64,000 nucleotides of DNA, taken from NCBI RefSeq assembly GCF_003269275.1, contig NZ_QLTS01000011.1:1-64000 (forward strand), read 5' to 3'. This document shows positions 1-8,214 of the stretch, piece by piece. The DNA comes from Phascolarctobacterium faecium DSM 14760. GTDB lineage: Bacteria > Bacillota > Negativicutes > Acidaminococcales > Acidaminococcaceae. The position numbers were made by a program, and so were the translations under genes. Below the pieces are notes generated by a model. That model was not told where the DNA came from, made no database searches, and worked only from the letters and a program-made list of their open reading frames with translations. Every line of letters begins with the position of its first letter. The stretch's first letter is position 1.

Positions 1-95
1 TCCACCTGTTCTCATCCCGAACACAGTAGTTAAGCCCTTAAACGTCGAAAGTACTTGGCTGGAAGCGGCCTGGGAGGATAGAAAGCTGCCGGTTA
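1..95 (+). rRNA. rrf: 5S ribosomal RNA, 3' part
   Basis: The window opens inside a 5S rRNA. The conserved core CATCCCGAACACAGTAGTTA and the following loop and stem up to the closing GCTGCCGG are recognisable. Roughly the first 25-30 nt lie before the window. It is followed directly by a strong intrinsic terminator, as expected for the end of an rRNA operon. Confidence 0.9.
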
Positions 96-97
96 GT

Positions 98-132
98 AAA
101 AGGACCTATACCTTATGGTATAGGTCCTTTTG
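98..132 (+). terminator. Intrinsic terminator of the rRNA operon
   Basis: Perfect 15-bp inverted repeat (AAAAGGACCTATACC and its complement) around a 4-nt loop, ending in TTTT, immediately after the 5S rRNA. Confidence 0.9.
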
Positions 133-218
133 TCATGTTATAAATACTGAAATTGAATAAACGGAATATTTATTTTTATGGAGAAACTTTATTGTTTAAC
201 CCTTACTTATACTTTAAA

Positions 219-240
219 AACTTATTGTTATCGATAAGTT
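219..240. promoter_or_regulatory. Inverted repeat upstream of the YcaC-like gene, possible operator
   Basis: AACTTAT, 8-nt spacer, ATAAGTT form a perfect dyad about 150 nt before the hydrolase gene and just upstream of its predicted promoter. It could be a regulator site or chance AT-rich symmetry; no cognate regulator is next to it. Confidence 0.25.
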
Positions 241-272
241 CTTAAATGACATATTAATTTAACTATGGTCGT

Positions 273-301
273 TTGTACATTTTATCAGGATATGTTATCT
301 T
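273..301 (+). promoter_or_regulatory. Predicted sigma-A promoter of the YcaC-like gene
   Basis: TTGTAC, 17-bp spacer, TATCTT, with an extended -10 TG one base upstream of the hexamer. Predicted start of transcription is near 308, leaving an 80-nt leader. Confidence 0.45.
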
Positions 302-387
302 AATCTTAGCAAGAGGATCCCTTCGCTGTAGTAAAAGATCTTTGAAAGAAATAAAAATATTAATAAGACCGTTAAGGAGTGATTTAT

Positions 388-1002
388 ATGTCATTTAAAT
401 ACAAAAGATTAGATAAAAATGATGCTGCTGTTTTGCTCATTGATCATCAGACCGGATTGTTTAATCTGGTTCGGGATTTTGAACCGATTCAATTTAAGAA
501 TAATGTTTTAGCGCTTGCGGACAGTGCTAAATTCTTTAATCTTCCTACTATTCTCACTACTAGTTTTGATAATGGCCCTAATGGTCCATTACTTCCTGAA
601 ATTATAGAAATGTTTCCTGAAGCTCCTCTTATCAGACGTCCGGGACAGATTAATGCATGGGACAATGAAGAGTTTGTTGCGGCAGTCAAAAAGACTGGTA
701 AAAAACAATTGATTATAGCTGGTATCGTAACTGATGTCTGTGTGGCTTTTGCAGCTTTATCAGCTGTTGAAGCAGGTTATGAAGTTTTTGTAGTAACAGA
801 CGCTTCCGGTACCTTTAATGCAGAAGTACGTGATGCTGCGTGGAGACGTATGGAAGCTGCGGGCGTACAGCTGGTAAACTTCTTTAGCGTCGCCTGTGAG
901 TTACATCGCGATTGGCGTAACGATATGGAAGGGCTGGCTGCTTTACTTGGAAAATACATTCCAGCCTATCAAAATATTATGACAAGCTTTAGTGCAAAAT
1001 AA
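388..1002 (+). CDS. Isochorismatase-family cysteine hydrolase, YcaC-like
   Basis: A 204-residue cytosolic alpha/beta hydrolase of the isochorismatase-like family, closest in appearance to YcaC, whose physiological substrate is unsettled. Visible family features are the N-terminal beta strand with the catalytic Asp (AVLLIDHQTGL), a Lys before the LIIAG strand, and the nucleophile Cys in VTDVCV, which together form the Asp-Lys-Cys triad. The ATG at 388 is chosen over an in-frame GTG at 379 because AAGGAG (374-379) overlaps the GTG and is correctly spaced for the ATG. It is a single-gene unit between its own promoter and a strong terminator. No neighbour suggests a substrate; it could be a nicotinamidase- or amidase-type enzyme. 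The fold is well supported, the substrate unknown. Confidence 0.85.
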   Translation: MSFKYKRLDKNDAAVLLIDHQTGLFNLVRDFEPIQFKNNVLALADSAKFFNLPTILTTSFDNGPNGPLLPEIIEMFPEAPLIRRPGQINAWDNEEFVAAVKKTGKKQLIIAGIVTDVCVAFAALSAVEAGYEVFVVTDASGTFNAEVRDAAWRRMEAAGVQLVNFFSVACELHRDWRNDMEGLAALLGKYIPAYQNIMTSFSAK

Positions 1003-1030
1003 TAAGCAGATAGTGGAATATAATAAATGA

Positions 1031-1070
1031 AAGATCCCTGAATTCTATTGCTGAATTCAGGGATTTCTTT
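1031..1070 (+). terminator. Intrinsic terminator after the YcaC-like gene
   Basis: 12-bp perfect stem (ATCCCTGAATTC with its complement) around a 6-7 nt loop, followed by TTTCTTT. Confidence 0.9.
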
Positions 1071-1131
1071 GTGTCTAAGACTTTCAGCACGGGTATGTAT
1101 AGGTAATTTAGGTGTTTTTTTGACAAACTTG

Positions 1132-1140
1132 TGATATAAT
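1132..1140 (+). promoter_or_regulatory. Extended -10 promoter for trkA
   Basis: TGaTATAAT is a consensus extended -10 element 42 nt before the trkA start. No good -35 sits 17 bp upstream; the nearby TTGACA (1120) is only 9 bp away and is probably irrelevant. Confidence 0.5.
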
Positions 1141-1181
1141 TGCTCTAGTTATATGAATGTCGGAAATAAGGGTGAATTTAT

Positions 1182-2525
1182 ATGCGTATAGTAATAGTCG
1201 GAGCTGGCAAACTGGGGTACAGTATTGCTCAGTTACTGGCCGAAGATCAGTATGATGTGGTAGTCGTTGAAATCGATGAAAAACGTCGCGAGGTAGTAAA
1301 AAATTCCTTGGATGTATTGACTATTGGCGGCAATGGATGCAGTCCTAATACATTGGACGATCCGGATATCAGAGACGCCGATGTGCTGATCGCATCTACG
1401 GATAGTGATGAAGTCAATATGGTTACCTGTATGATGGCTAAAAACTATGGCGTCAAGCACACCGTTGCCCGTATCAGAAATACGGAGTATGCTTTGACTG
1501 CGAAGGATTTACTTAATCAGGGAATGAATATTGATTTGATCTTAAATCCGGAACGCATTACTGCTACTGAAATAAATCATATTTTAATGACGCCTTCTGC
1601 TTTGGATGTAGATGATTTTGCCGAGGGCAAGGTAAGGATGTTTGAGGCGCGGATGAGCGACGCTTCTCCGTATGTAGGTGTACCTCTGAAAGATTTGGAA
1701 ATTCCCAAGCAGATACTGATTGCTATGCTGTTTCGCCGGCATAAGATGATTATTCCTCATGGCGATGATATGCTGGAGCCTGGTGATAATGTTTATTTTG
1801 TTGGACAGCAAAGTGCTATTAAGGAATTTGAGGAAACTTTCGTTAATACTTATGAAAAAATAGAACGGGTTATGATCATAGGTGCTGGACGCACCGGCAG
1901 ATTTTTGGCTCCTATGCTGGAAGAGCAGGGACTGTTCGTTAAAGTTATTGAGAAGAATAAAGACCGCTGTCAGCTGATTGCGCAAAAGCTGGAAAATGGT
2001 ATTGTTTTGTGTGGTGATGGCACAGATATTGATTTATTGACAGAAGAAGGCATTGCCGAGGCTGATGTCGTTATCTGCATTACTGAAGATGATAAGCTGA
2101 ATTTACTGTTGGCACTGATGGCAAAGCACCTGGGCGCAAAAAAAACTATCGTCCGTGTTGCCCGTAACGAATATGTGGAGCTGATGGAGAAGGTCGGTGT
2201 CGATATCGTACTTTCGTCACGTTTGCTGAGTTCCGGCGAAGTGCTGCGTTTTGTGCGCAAAGGCGGTATTGTTTCTGTTTCACTGCTGGAAGGTGCAAAA
2301 GCAGAAGCGTTGGAAATTATTCTACCTGATGACTGTGAGGTCATAGGTAAAAGTTTGAAGGATATCAAGCTGCCGCGGGCTTGTCTGGTCTGTGCAGTAG
2401 TTCACGATAATGAAGCCGTAGTTCCTAATGGTAATACGGTATTATATGCCGGAGATAGAATTATTATTTTCGTCAAGAGTGAATTTGTAAAACGCGTTAT
2501 GCCGTTTTTTGAAAGTAGAGGATAA
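1182..2525 (+). CDS. trkA: Trk potassium uptake regulatory NAD-binding protein TrkA
   Basis: A 447-residue cytoplasmic gating protein of TrkH channels with two tandem RCK units, the normal TrkA architecture. The first Rossmann domain begins at residue 1 with the NAD(H) loop GAGKLGYSIA and a terminal acidic residue (VVVVEID). It is followed by a TrkA-C domain. The second Rossmann domain starts near residue 230 (MIIGAGRTGRFLA) and is followed by another TrkA-C domain. The ATG at 1182 opens directly on the first Rossmann strand. The stop lies 3 nt before trkH1, so the genes form a tight trkA-trkH-trkH operon. The protein is expected to form a ring beneath the TrkH channels and couple K+ flux to nucleotide state. 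Confidence 0.95.
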   Translation: MRIVIVGAGKLGYSIAQLLAEDQYDVVVVEIDEKRREVVKNSLDVLTIGGNGCSPNTLDDPDIRDADVLIASTDSDEVNMVTCMMAKNYGVKHTVARIRNTEYALTAKDLLNQGMNIDLILNPERITATEINHILMTPSALDVDDFAEGKVRMFEARMSDASPYVGVPLKDLEIPKQILIAMLFRRHKMIIPHGDDMLEPGDNVYFVGQQSAIKEFEETFVNTYEKIERVMIIGAGRTGRFLAPMLEEQGLFVKVIEKNKDRCQLIAQKLENGIVLCGDGTDIDLLTEEGIAEADVVICITEDDKLNLLLALMAKHLGAKKTIVRVARNEYVELMEKVGVDIVLSSRLLSSGEVLRFVRKGGIVSVSLLEGAKAEALEIILPDDCEVIGKSLKDIKLPRACLVCAVVHDNEAVVPNGNTVLYAGDRIIIFVKSEFVKRVMPFFESRG

Positions 2526-2528
2526 TCA

Positions 2529-3986
2529 ATGAATATCAGGCTTGTGATGTATCTGCTGGGTAAGCTGAGCATCGCCTGTGCCGTAGCAATGGTCGTGCCG
2601 ATGATAACGGCCCTGTTGTTAGGGGAATACATGTTCCTGGGCTTTATCTTTTCTTTTATGATCTGTGCATTTATTGGTGGTGCGCTGATAGGTAATGGTG
2701 AAAAGAACAAACGTGCTCATCTTAATTTGCGCGAGGCTTTGGCAACAGTGGGCTGCGGCTGGCTGCTGGTCTGTTTTTTAGGGGCTATTCCTTATTATCT
2801 GTCTGGACTTGTCAGCCCTGTAGGTGCAATTTTTGAAAGCACTTCAGGATTTACGACTACTGGTGTAACTACTTTATCATCGTTGAGCAACTTTCCTGAC
2901 AGCCTGCTGGTATGGCGCAGTATGACGCATTGGACTGGCGGTATCGGTGTTATTATGTTATTTATTACGATTATGCCTCAGGTAGGCAGCGGCGCTAATT
3001 ATTTATTTAACGCTGAAATTCCCGGTCCGGCTGCAGAACGTACACTTCCGAAAATCAAGGAATCGGCTTTCGTTATTTTTACTGTTTATATATTTTTTAC
3101 TATTATTACAACAGTCGCCTTAAAGGTAGCAGGTATGAGCTGGTTTATGGCAATGAATTTGGCGCTGGCATCTGTAGCTACAGGAGGATTTTCATATCAG
3201 TACGAAAGTCTGATGGAATTTGAAACTGTTTATGTCGAAATGATCGTTATTATTGCTATGGTCGCCGCTAGTTTGAATTTTGCTCTTTATTATAAGATAT
3301 ATCAGCACAATTTTAAGGTTTTTTGGATTGATACAGAACGTAAGGCATACTTTTGGATTATTGGTATCGCCACATTTTTGATAACCTGGAATTTGTATTA
3401 TACCGGTTATTTTGATGCCGCTACCAGTTTCAGACATGCGTTATTTCAAACCGTATCAATAGCCAGTACAACTGGTTTTGCTTCCAGTGACTTTAATTTA
3501 TGGCCTGATTTCAGCCGTTATGTACTGTTACTTTTAATGTTTGTCGGAGGCTGCTCCGGTTCTACTGCAGGCGGTATGAAAGTTTCCCACTTTGTGATTT
3601 TGCTGAAGGTAACATGGGCAGAACTGCGCAGGACGATCCATCCACGACTGGTTTACAGTATAAAAATGGGTGGACGCAATGTTCCGCCTGTGGTTGTAGG
3701 CAATGTTACAAGATTTTTTTATTTGTATATGATAGTTTTTTCGACATTGACACTGCTGATTTCATTGACTGGACTTTCGATGCTTGATTCTATGGGTATT
3801 ATTGCTGCCTGTATGAGCAGTGTCGGCCCGGCTTTTGGTATCGTTGGCCCTACGGCTACTTATGCAGATGTATCTACTTTTGGAAGATTAGTAGTTATTG
3901 CAGCAATGATTTTAGGGCGTTTAGAGATTTTTACATTACTCATTATTATGAGACCTGATTTCTGGCGTGTAAAACGCAACTGGTAA
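2529..3986 (+). CDS. trkH: Trk-type potassium channel/transporter TrkH (copy 1)
   Basis: A 485-residue inner-membrane TrkH/KtrB-family protein. The four filter-like repeats of the family are visible: STSGFTTTG near residue 110, SVATGGFS near 217, SIASTTGFASSDF near 310, and SSVGPAFGIVGP near 432. Each lies between hydrophobic helices, as in the fourfold pseudo-symmetric K+ pore. It starts with ATG 3 nt after trkA and has AGAGGA upstream. It is followed 10 nt later by the ribosome site of a second, homologous trkH. Together with TrkA it should mediate K+ uptake; whether the two TrkH proteins form homodimers or mixed dimers is unknown. Confidence 0.93.
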   Translation: MNIRLVMYLLGKLSIACAVAMVVPMITALLLGEYMFLGFIFSFMICAFIGGALIGNGEKNKRAHLNLREALATVGCGWLLVCFLGAIPYYLSGLVSPVGAIFESTSGFTTTGVTTLSSLSNFPDSLLVWRSMTHWTGGIGVIMLFITIMPQVGSGANYLFNAEIPGPAAERTLPKIKESAFVIFTVYIFFTIITTVALKVAGMSWFMAMNLALASVATGGFSYQYESLMEFETVYVEMIVIIAMVAASLNFALYYKIYQHNFKVFWIDTERKAYFWIIGIATFLITWNLYYTGYFDAATSFRHALFQTVSIASTTGFASSDFNLWPDFSRYVLLLLMFVGGCSGSTAGGMKVSHFVILLKVTWAELRRTIHPRLVYSIKMGGRNVPPVVVGNVTRFFYLYMIVFSTLTLLISLTGLSMLDSMGIIAACMSSVGPAFGIVGPTATYADVSTFGRLVVIAAMILGRLEIFTLLIIMRPDFWRVKRNW

Positions 3987-4014
3987 AGGCAGGTCCTTGG
4001 AGGCTGTATTTTTT

Positions 4015-5472
4015 ATGAATTTCAGTCTGATAGCTTTTTTATTGGGCAGGCTCAGCTTGGCGCTGAGTGCTATATTGTTGCTTCCTGTGGGACTGGCGAT
4101 TTTTTATGAAGACGGTTCTTTTGTGGAATTTGCTATTACTTCTTTTACAGCTTTTTTTGTAGGGTTGGGCTTTGTCCAATATGGAAAGTTTGATGAAAAA
4201 GAAAATATATCACTGCGTGAAGGTTTTGCGACAGTTGTGTTTTCCTGGATTCTGACTTGTATTATCTGTGCTCTGCCATATGCGTTTTTGCAGATCCTGG
4301 ACCCTATCTCAGCTGTTTTTGAAAGTATGTCTGGTCTCACTACTACTGGAGCTACAGCTATTACTAATCTGGCAGCTGTACCAAAAACAGTTTTATTTTG
4401 GCGCAGTTTTACGCATTGGTTGGGTGGTATTGGTATCATTGTACTGTTTATTGCTTTACTGCCTCAGGTAGCAGGCGGATCTGTACATCTTTTTAATGCA
4501 GAGGTAAGCGGCTTTGGGCAGGAACGGCTGCTGCCGCGTATCAGAACAACAGCGGGAGCATTATTTTTTATTTATTGTTTATTTACCGTTATTGGTACTG
4601 GCTTTTTGGTTATTTGCGGAATGACTAATTTTGACGCGATCAATCATTCGATGTCGGCAATAGCCACAGGTGGATTTTCTACTTATGATAACAGTGCCAT
4701 GCATTACAATAGTGTGTCGATTGAAGTAGTATTAGCGATGATCATGTTTTTAGGCGGCGGTAACTTTGCTCTGTATTATGCTGTTACACAGAGAGGGATT
4801 AAAACACTGTGGCGTGACAGTGAATTTAAGTCTTATATGATGATCATCGCTGTTTTAACACTTTTGATTACTCTGAATCTGTTTTTCAGCGGTGGGCTGC
4901 AGTTTTTTGAAGGTTTGCGCTGCGCATTTTTCCAGGTAGTTTCATTTGCGACTACAACAGGTTATGTGTCTTATGATTATGATACCTGGCCAACTTTTTC
5001 TAAGCTGCTGCTGTGTCTGTTGTATCTGGTCGGAGCCTGTGCAGGGTCTACGGCAGGTGGTATTAAAGTAGGACGCTTTGTAGTAATGAGCCGGGCCATT
5101 GCGGCAGAATTGCGCAGAGCTATTCACCCGCAGATGCTTTTAACAGTCAATTTTAACGGCAGAGTGATGCCGATTGCAGTAGTCGCAGCAATCAGCAGAT
5201 TCTTCTTTGTATATATAATGACGATAGCCGTTATGTCGCTTCTGGTGGTTTCAACTGGACTTGGAATCGAAGAATCAATTTTTGCCGTCGCATCCTGCCT
5301 GAGCAGTGTTGGCCCTGCTTTTGGAACAGTAGGGGCAACCGGTAATTATGCTGATATTAACTGGTTTGGTAAACTTGTGCTTTGTGTAACGATGCTGCTT
5401 GGACGGTTGGAATTATTTACAATGCTGGCATTGCTGCGATCGGAGTTTTGGAGCAGCAATAGAAACTGGTAA
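4015..5472 (+). CDS. trkH: Trk-type potassium channel/transporter TrkH (copy 2)
   Basis: A second 485-residue TrkH paralogue, the same length as copy 1 and aligned to it throughout (for example WRSFTHWLGGIGI against WRSMTHWTGGIGV, and GACAGSTAGGIKV against GGCSGSTAGGMKV). Selectivity-loop motifs are SMSGLTTTGAT, SAIATGGFS, SFATTTGYVS and SSVGPAFGTVG. The ATG at 4015 is preferred over an in-frame TTG at 3997 because GGAGG at 3999-4003 is correctly spaced from the ATG. The operon ends at a terminator just after the gene. Divergence between the copies suggests an old duplication rather than a recent one; different ion affinity or TrkA coupling is possible but not shown. Confidence 0.93.
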   Translation: MNFSLIAFLLGRLSLALSAILLLPVGLAIFYEDGSFVEFAITSFTAFFVGLGFVQYGKFDEKENISLREGFATVVFSWILTCIICALPYAFLQILDPISAVFESMSGLTTTGATAITNLAAVPKTVLFWRSFTHWLGGIGIIVLFIALLPQVAGGSVHLFNAEVSGFGQERLLPRIRTTAGALFFIYCLFTVIGTGFLVICGMTNFDAINHSMSAIATGGFSTYDNSAMHYNSVSIEVVLAMIMFLGGGNFALYYAVTQRGIKTLWRDSEFKSYMMIIAVLTLLITLNLFFSGGLQFFEGLRCAFFQVVSFATTTGYVSYDYDTWPTFSKLLLCLLYLVGACAGSTAGGIKVGRFVVMSRAIAAELRRAIHPQMLLTVNFNGRVMPIAVVAAISRFFFVYIMTIAVMSLLVVSTGLGIEESIFAVASCLSSVGPAFGTVGATGNYADINWFGKLVLCVTMLLGRLELFTMLALLRSEFWSSNRNW

Positions 5473-5507
5473 AAGGCGGATGTTTTGTAAACATCTGTCT
5501 TTTATTT
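5471..5507 (+). terminator. Terminator of the trk operon
   Basis: Stem AAAAGGCGGATGTT paired with AACATCTGTCTTTT (one or two mismatches) around a short loop, followed by ATTTTT. Confidence 0.75.
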
Positions 5508-5565
5508 TTACTTAAATAGGAGTATAATAAATTTACTAGTGTAAAAATAGAGGAGGAAAATTGAA

Positions 5566-6864
5566 GTGAAGAAATATCAACTCCCTTATGGAAATGGATT
5601 TCAAGAAGTTACATTACCTGAAGAAAAAGTACTGTATGATATACATGGCAACAAGGCAGATGTACAGGAGGATATCGCTGCTGCAACTTTGGCCGCTGTG
5701 CGCTGTCCAATTGCCAGCCAGCCGTTGCAAAAAGTTGTCCGGAAAGGTGATAAGGTTGCTGTCATCGTCAGTGATGTTACAAGACTTGTTCGCACAGCTG
5801 AGTTTTTGCCTGTAATTATCAGCGAAATTAATGCTGCGGGTGTCCCGGACGAAGATATTACTATTATTGTTGCCACTGGTACTCATCGTGCACATACACA
5901 TGATGAAGATATCGCTGTTTGCGGTAAAGATATCGTAAAAAGGATCAAAATCCATCAGCATGACAGCAGGAACAACGAAGAGTTGACAGATTTGGGGGTG
6001 ACCAGCTTTGGCACACCGATCCTGATCGATTCTTATGTGGCTGAAGCAGATAAGGTAATTATTACAGGTGCAGTTTCACTGCACCCTATGGCAGGCTTTG
6101 GCGGCGGCCGTAAGGCTGTTATGCCAGGTGTTTCCGGGCATGCTACTATTATGCACAATCATGCTATTGCGCTGGCTCCTAAAGTTGGCGATGGTTGTAA
6201 TCCTCTTTGTGAGACAGGTATATTGGAGGGTAATCCTTTACATGAAGATATGGTAGAGGTAACGAAAAAATTAGACCCTGCATTTTTAGTGAATATGGTT
6301 TTCACACCTGAAGGCAAGCTGCATGAAGTAGTTGCAGGACACTGGTATAAGGCATGGGAAAAAGGCTGTAAGGATCTTGTTGCTATGGCTGGCGTACCTA
6401 TTAAGGAGCTGGCCGATGTTGTCTTTGCTTCGGCAGGTGGCAGTCCTAAGGATATGAATTTATACCAGAGCTGCAAAGCTCATATGAATGCTGTTTTTGC
6501 TGTAAAAAAGGGCGGTATCATGATACTGACACTGGAATGCCCTGACATTAAAGAACCGGCTATTTTCACAGATTGGTTTTCAAAATCAGATGTGTTGCAG
6601 TTTGAAAAAGATGTACGGGCAGATTTTTCTATACCTGCTTTTGTTGCTTTTAAAACACGCTGTATCGTAAATTCATTAACTACATATTTAGTTACCAAAC
6701 CGGAAAATTTTGAGTTCGTAAGGCAAACCGGTCAAATACCTGTTGCCAGCCTGGAAGAAGCGTGGCTGCTTGCTCAACAGGAACTTGCCAAACAGGGTAA
6801 GGATGATTATAAAATTACGATTATGGGACATGCTTCGGCGACAATGCCTGTATTGGAAGCGTAA
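5566..6864 (+). CDS. LarA-family nickel-dependent racemase/epimerase homologue 1
   Basis: A 432-residue LarA-family protein (DUF2088 N-terminal domain). LarA enzymes use a covalently bound nickel-pincer nucleotide to racemise or epimerise 2-hydroxy acids. The expected catalytic residues are present: His in ATGTHRAH, His and the cofactor-anchoring Lys in LHPMAGFGGGRKAVMPG, and a further His in IMHNHA. GTG start with a perfect AGGAGG at 5551-5556. First of three tandem paralogues 20-23 nt apart, so one operon. The cofactor genes larB, larC and larE are not in this window. Family members act on lactate, malate and other hydroxy acids or sugar acids; the substrate cannot be told from the sequence. 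Confidence 0.85.
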   Translation: MKKYQLPYGNGFQEVTLPEEKVLYDIHGNKADVQEDIAAATLAAVRCPIASQPLQKVVRKGDKVAVIVSDVTRLVRTAEFLPVIISEINAAGVPDEDITIIVATGTHRAHTHDEDIAVCGKDIVKRIKIHQHDSRNNEELTDLGVTSFGTPILIDSYVAEADKVIITGAVSLHPMAGFGGGRKAVMPGVSGHATIMHNHAIALAPKVGDGCNPLCETGILEGNPLHEDMVEVTKKLDPAFLVNMVFTPEGKLHEVVAGHWYKAWEKGCKDLVAMAGVPIKELADVVFASAGGSPKDMNLYQSCKAHMNAVFAVKKGGIMILTLECPDIKEPAIFTDWFSKSDVLQFEKDVRADFSIPAFVAFKTRCIVNSLTTYLVTKPENFEFVRQTGQIPVASLEEAWLLAQQELAKQGKDDYKITIMGHASATMPVLEA

Positions 6865-6886
6865 CCGTTTTTGAGGGAGAGCATAT

Positions 6887-8194
6887 ATGGCTTTAAAAAG
6901 ATACGATTTAAACATCGGTAAGCGTATGGAAAGCATTGAATTGCCGGAAGAGCATGTAGTGCAGGTCATTGACGGCGGCAGCGTTTCTAAGATTACCGAT
7001 ATCAAACATGCTACGCTGGAGGCAGTGCGCAATCCTATCGGGACACAGGCATTAAGCAAACTTGTGCATGAGGGAGATAAGGTAGCGCTTATCGTCAGTG
7101 ATATTACGCGCACCTGGTCGCGTACTAAAGATTATCTGCCGGCCGTTGTAGAAGAGCTAAATAACAGTGGTATTCCTGATGCAGATATTTTTGTAATTAT
7201 TGCCACTGGCACACACAGGGACAACGACGATGAAGAGAAACGTTTAATTTTAGGTGATGCTTTATTTGCAAGGCTACAGGTTTTTGACCATGATGCGTAT
7301 GGCTCTGAGGCAAACGTTTTTTTAGGAACTACAAGCAGAGGCACGCCGGTGTATATCGATAAGAGAGCTGTGGAAGCAGACAAGGTTATTTTAACAGGTG
7401 GTATTACAACGCATCTGTTTGCAGGTTTTGGCGGCGGGCGCAAGAGTGTTATGCCGGGGCTTGCCGGTGTGGAAACTATCAAACATAATCATTTGCTGGC
7501 TTTGACGGATGAAGTTGGCGGCGGTGTGAATCAGGAAACCTATCTGACTAAAATAGAAGGAAATCGTGTCAGTGAAGATATGTGTGAGGTCTGCGCTTTC
7601 TTAAACCCCTGTTTTTTGGTAAATTCGATTATGGATGCTGAAGGAGATTTTGTCCGTATCGTTGCCGGCCACTGGTATGATGCCTGGTATGCCGGTACTC
7701 AGGAAGTGATGAAATTGCAGGGAGTGGAAGCAAAAGCCAAAGCTGATGTCGTTATTGGTTCTTCTGGCGGTTATCCTATGGATATCAACCTGTATCAGGG
7801 AATGAAATCTTATGCACCGGCACAAATGGCAATGCAGCCAAATGGTATTTTTATCGCTCTTTTGGATTGTCCTGATATTTATGAACCGCCTTCTTTTTTT
7901 GATTGCTTTCGGTTTAATGATGAATTAAGTATGGAAAAAGAACTGCGGGCTGGTTTTACGATACCATTTTATATTGCTTTCTATATGTATTGTATGTCGA
8001 AGCAGTTTACTGTTATTATGGTTACCAGGCCAGAAAACTTTGACGCAGTGCGCAGAACAGGTCAGATTCCTGCGGCAACTTTGGCGGAAGCATGGACGCT
8101 GGCACAGAAAAAATTAATGGCACAGGGCAAGGCAGAAACTTATACAGTCAACATTATGCCGCACGGAGTAAATACCGTGCCAATGTTCAAATAA
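6887..8194 (+). CDS. LarA-family nickel-dependent racemase/epimerase homologue 2
   Basis: A 435-residue paralogue of the preceding gene with the same catalytic set: His in ATGTHRDND, His and Lys in THLFAGFGGGRKSVMPG, and His in IKHNHLL. The active-site region differs from copy 1 (for example TRTWSRTKDYL in place of TRLVRTAEFL). This suggests different substrate handling rather than dosage amplification. Start ATG with GAGGGAGAG upstream. The C-terminal TGQIPAATLAEAWTLAQ segment is shared by all three copies. Confidence 0.85.
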   Translation: MALKRYDLNIGKRMESIELPEEHVVQVIDGGSVSKITDIKHATLEAVRNPIGTQALSKLVHEGDKVALIVSDITRTWSRTKDYLPAVVEELNNSGIPDADIFVIIATGTHRDNDDEEKRLILGDALFARLQVFDHDAYGSEANVFLGTTSRGTPVYIDKRAVEADKVILTGGITTHLFAGFGGGRKSVMPGLAGVETIKHNHLLALTDEVGGGVNQETYLTKIEGNRVSEDMCEVCAFLNPCFLVNSIMDAEGDFVRIVAGHWYDAWYAGTQEVMKLQGVEAKAKADVVIGSSGGYPMDINLYQGMKSYAPAQMAMQPNGIFIALLDCPDIYEPPSFFDCFRFNDELSMEKELRAGFTIPFYIAFYMYCMSKQFTVIMVTRPENFDAVRRTGQIPAATLAEAWTLAQKKLMAQGKAETYTVNIMPHGVNTVPMFK

Positions 8195-8214
8195 AAACAA
8201 GTGAGGGAAAAGAA

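Noticed and set aside
1120-1140. TTGACA with TATAAT as a trkA promoter
   Set aside because: The spacer is only 9 bp; only the extended -10 is retained.
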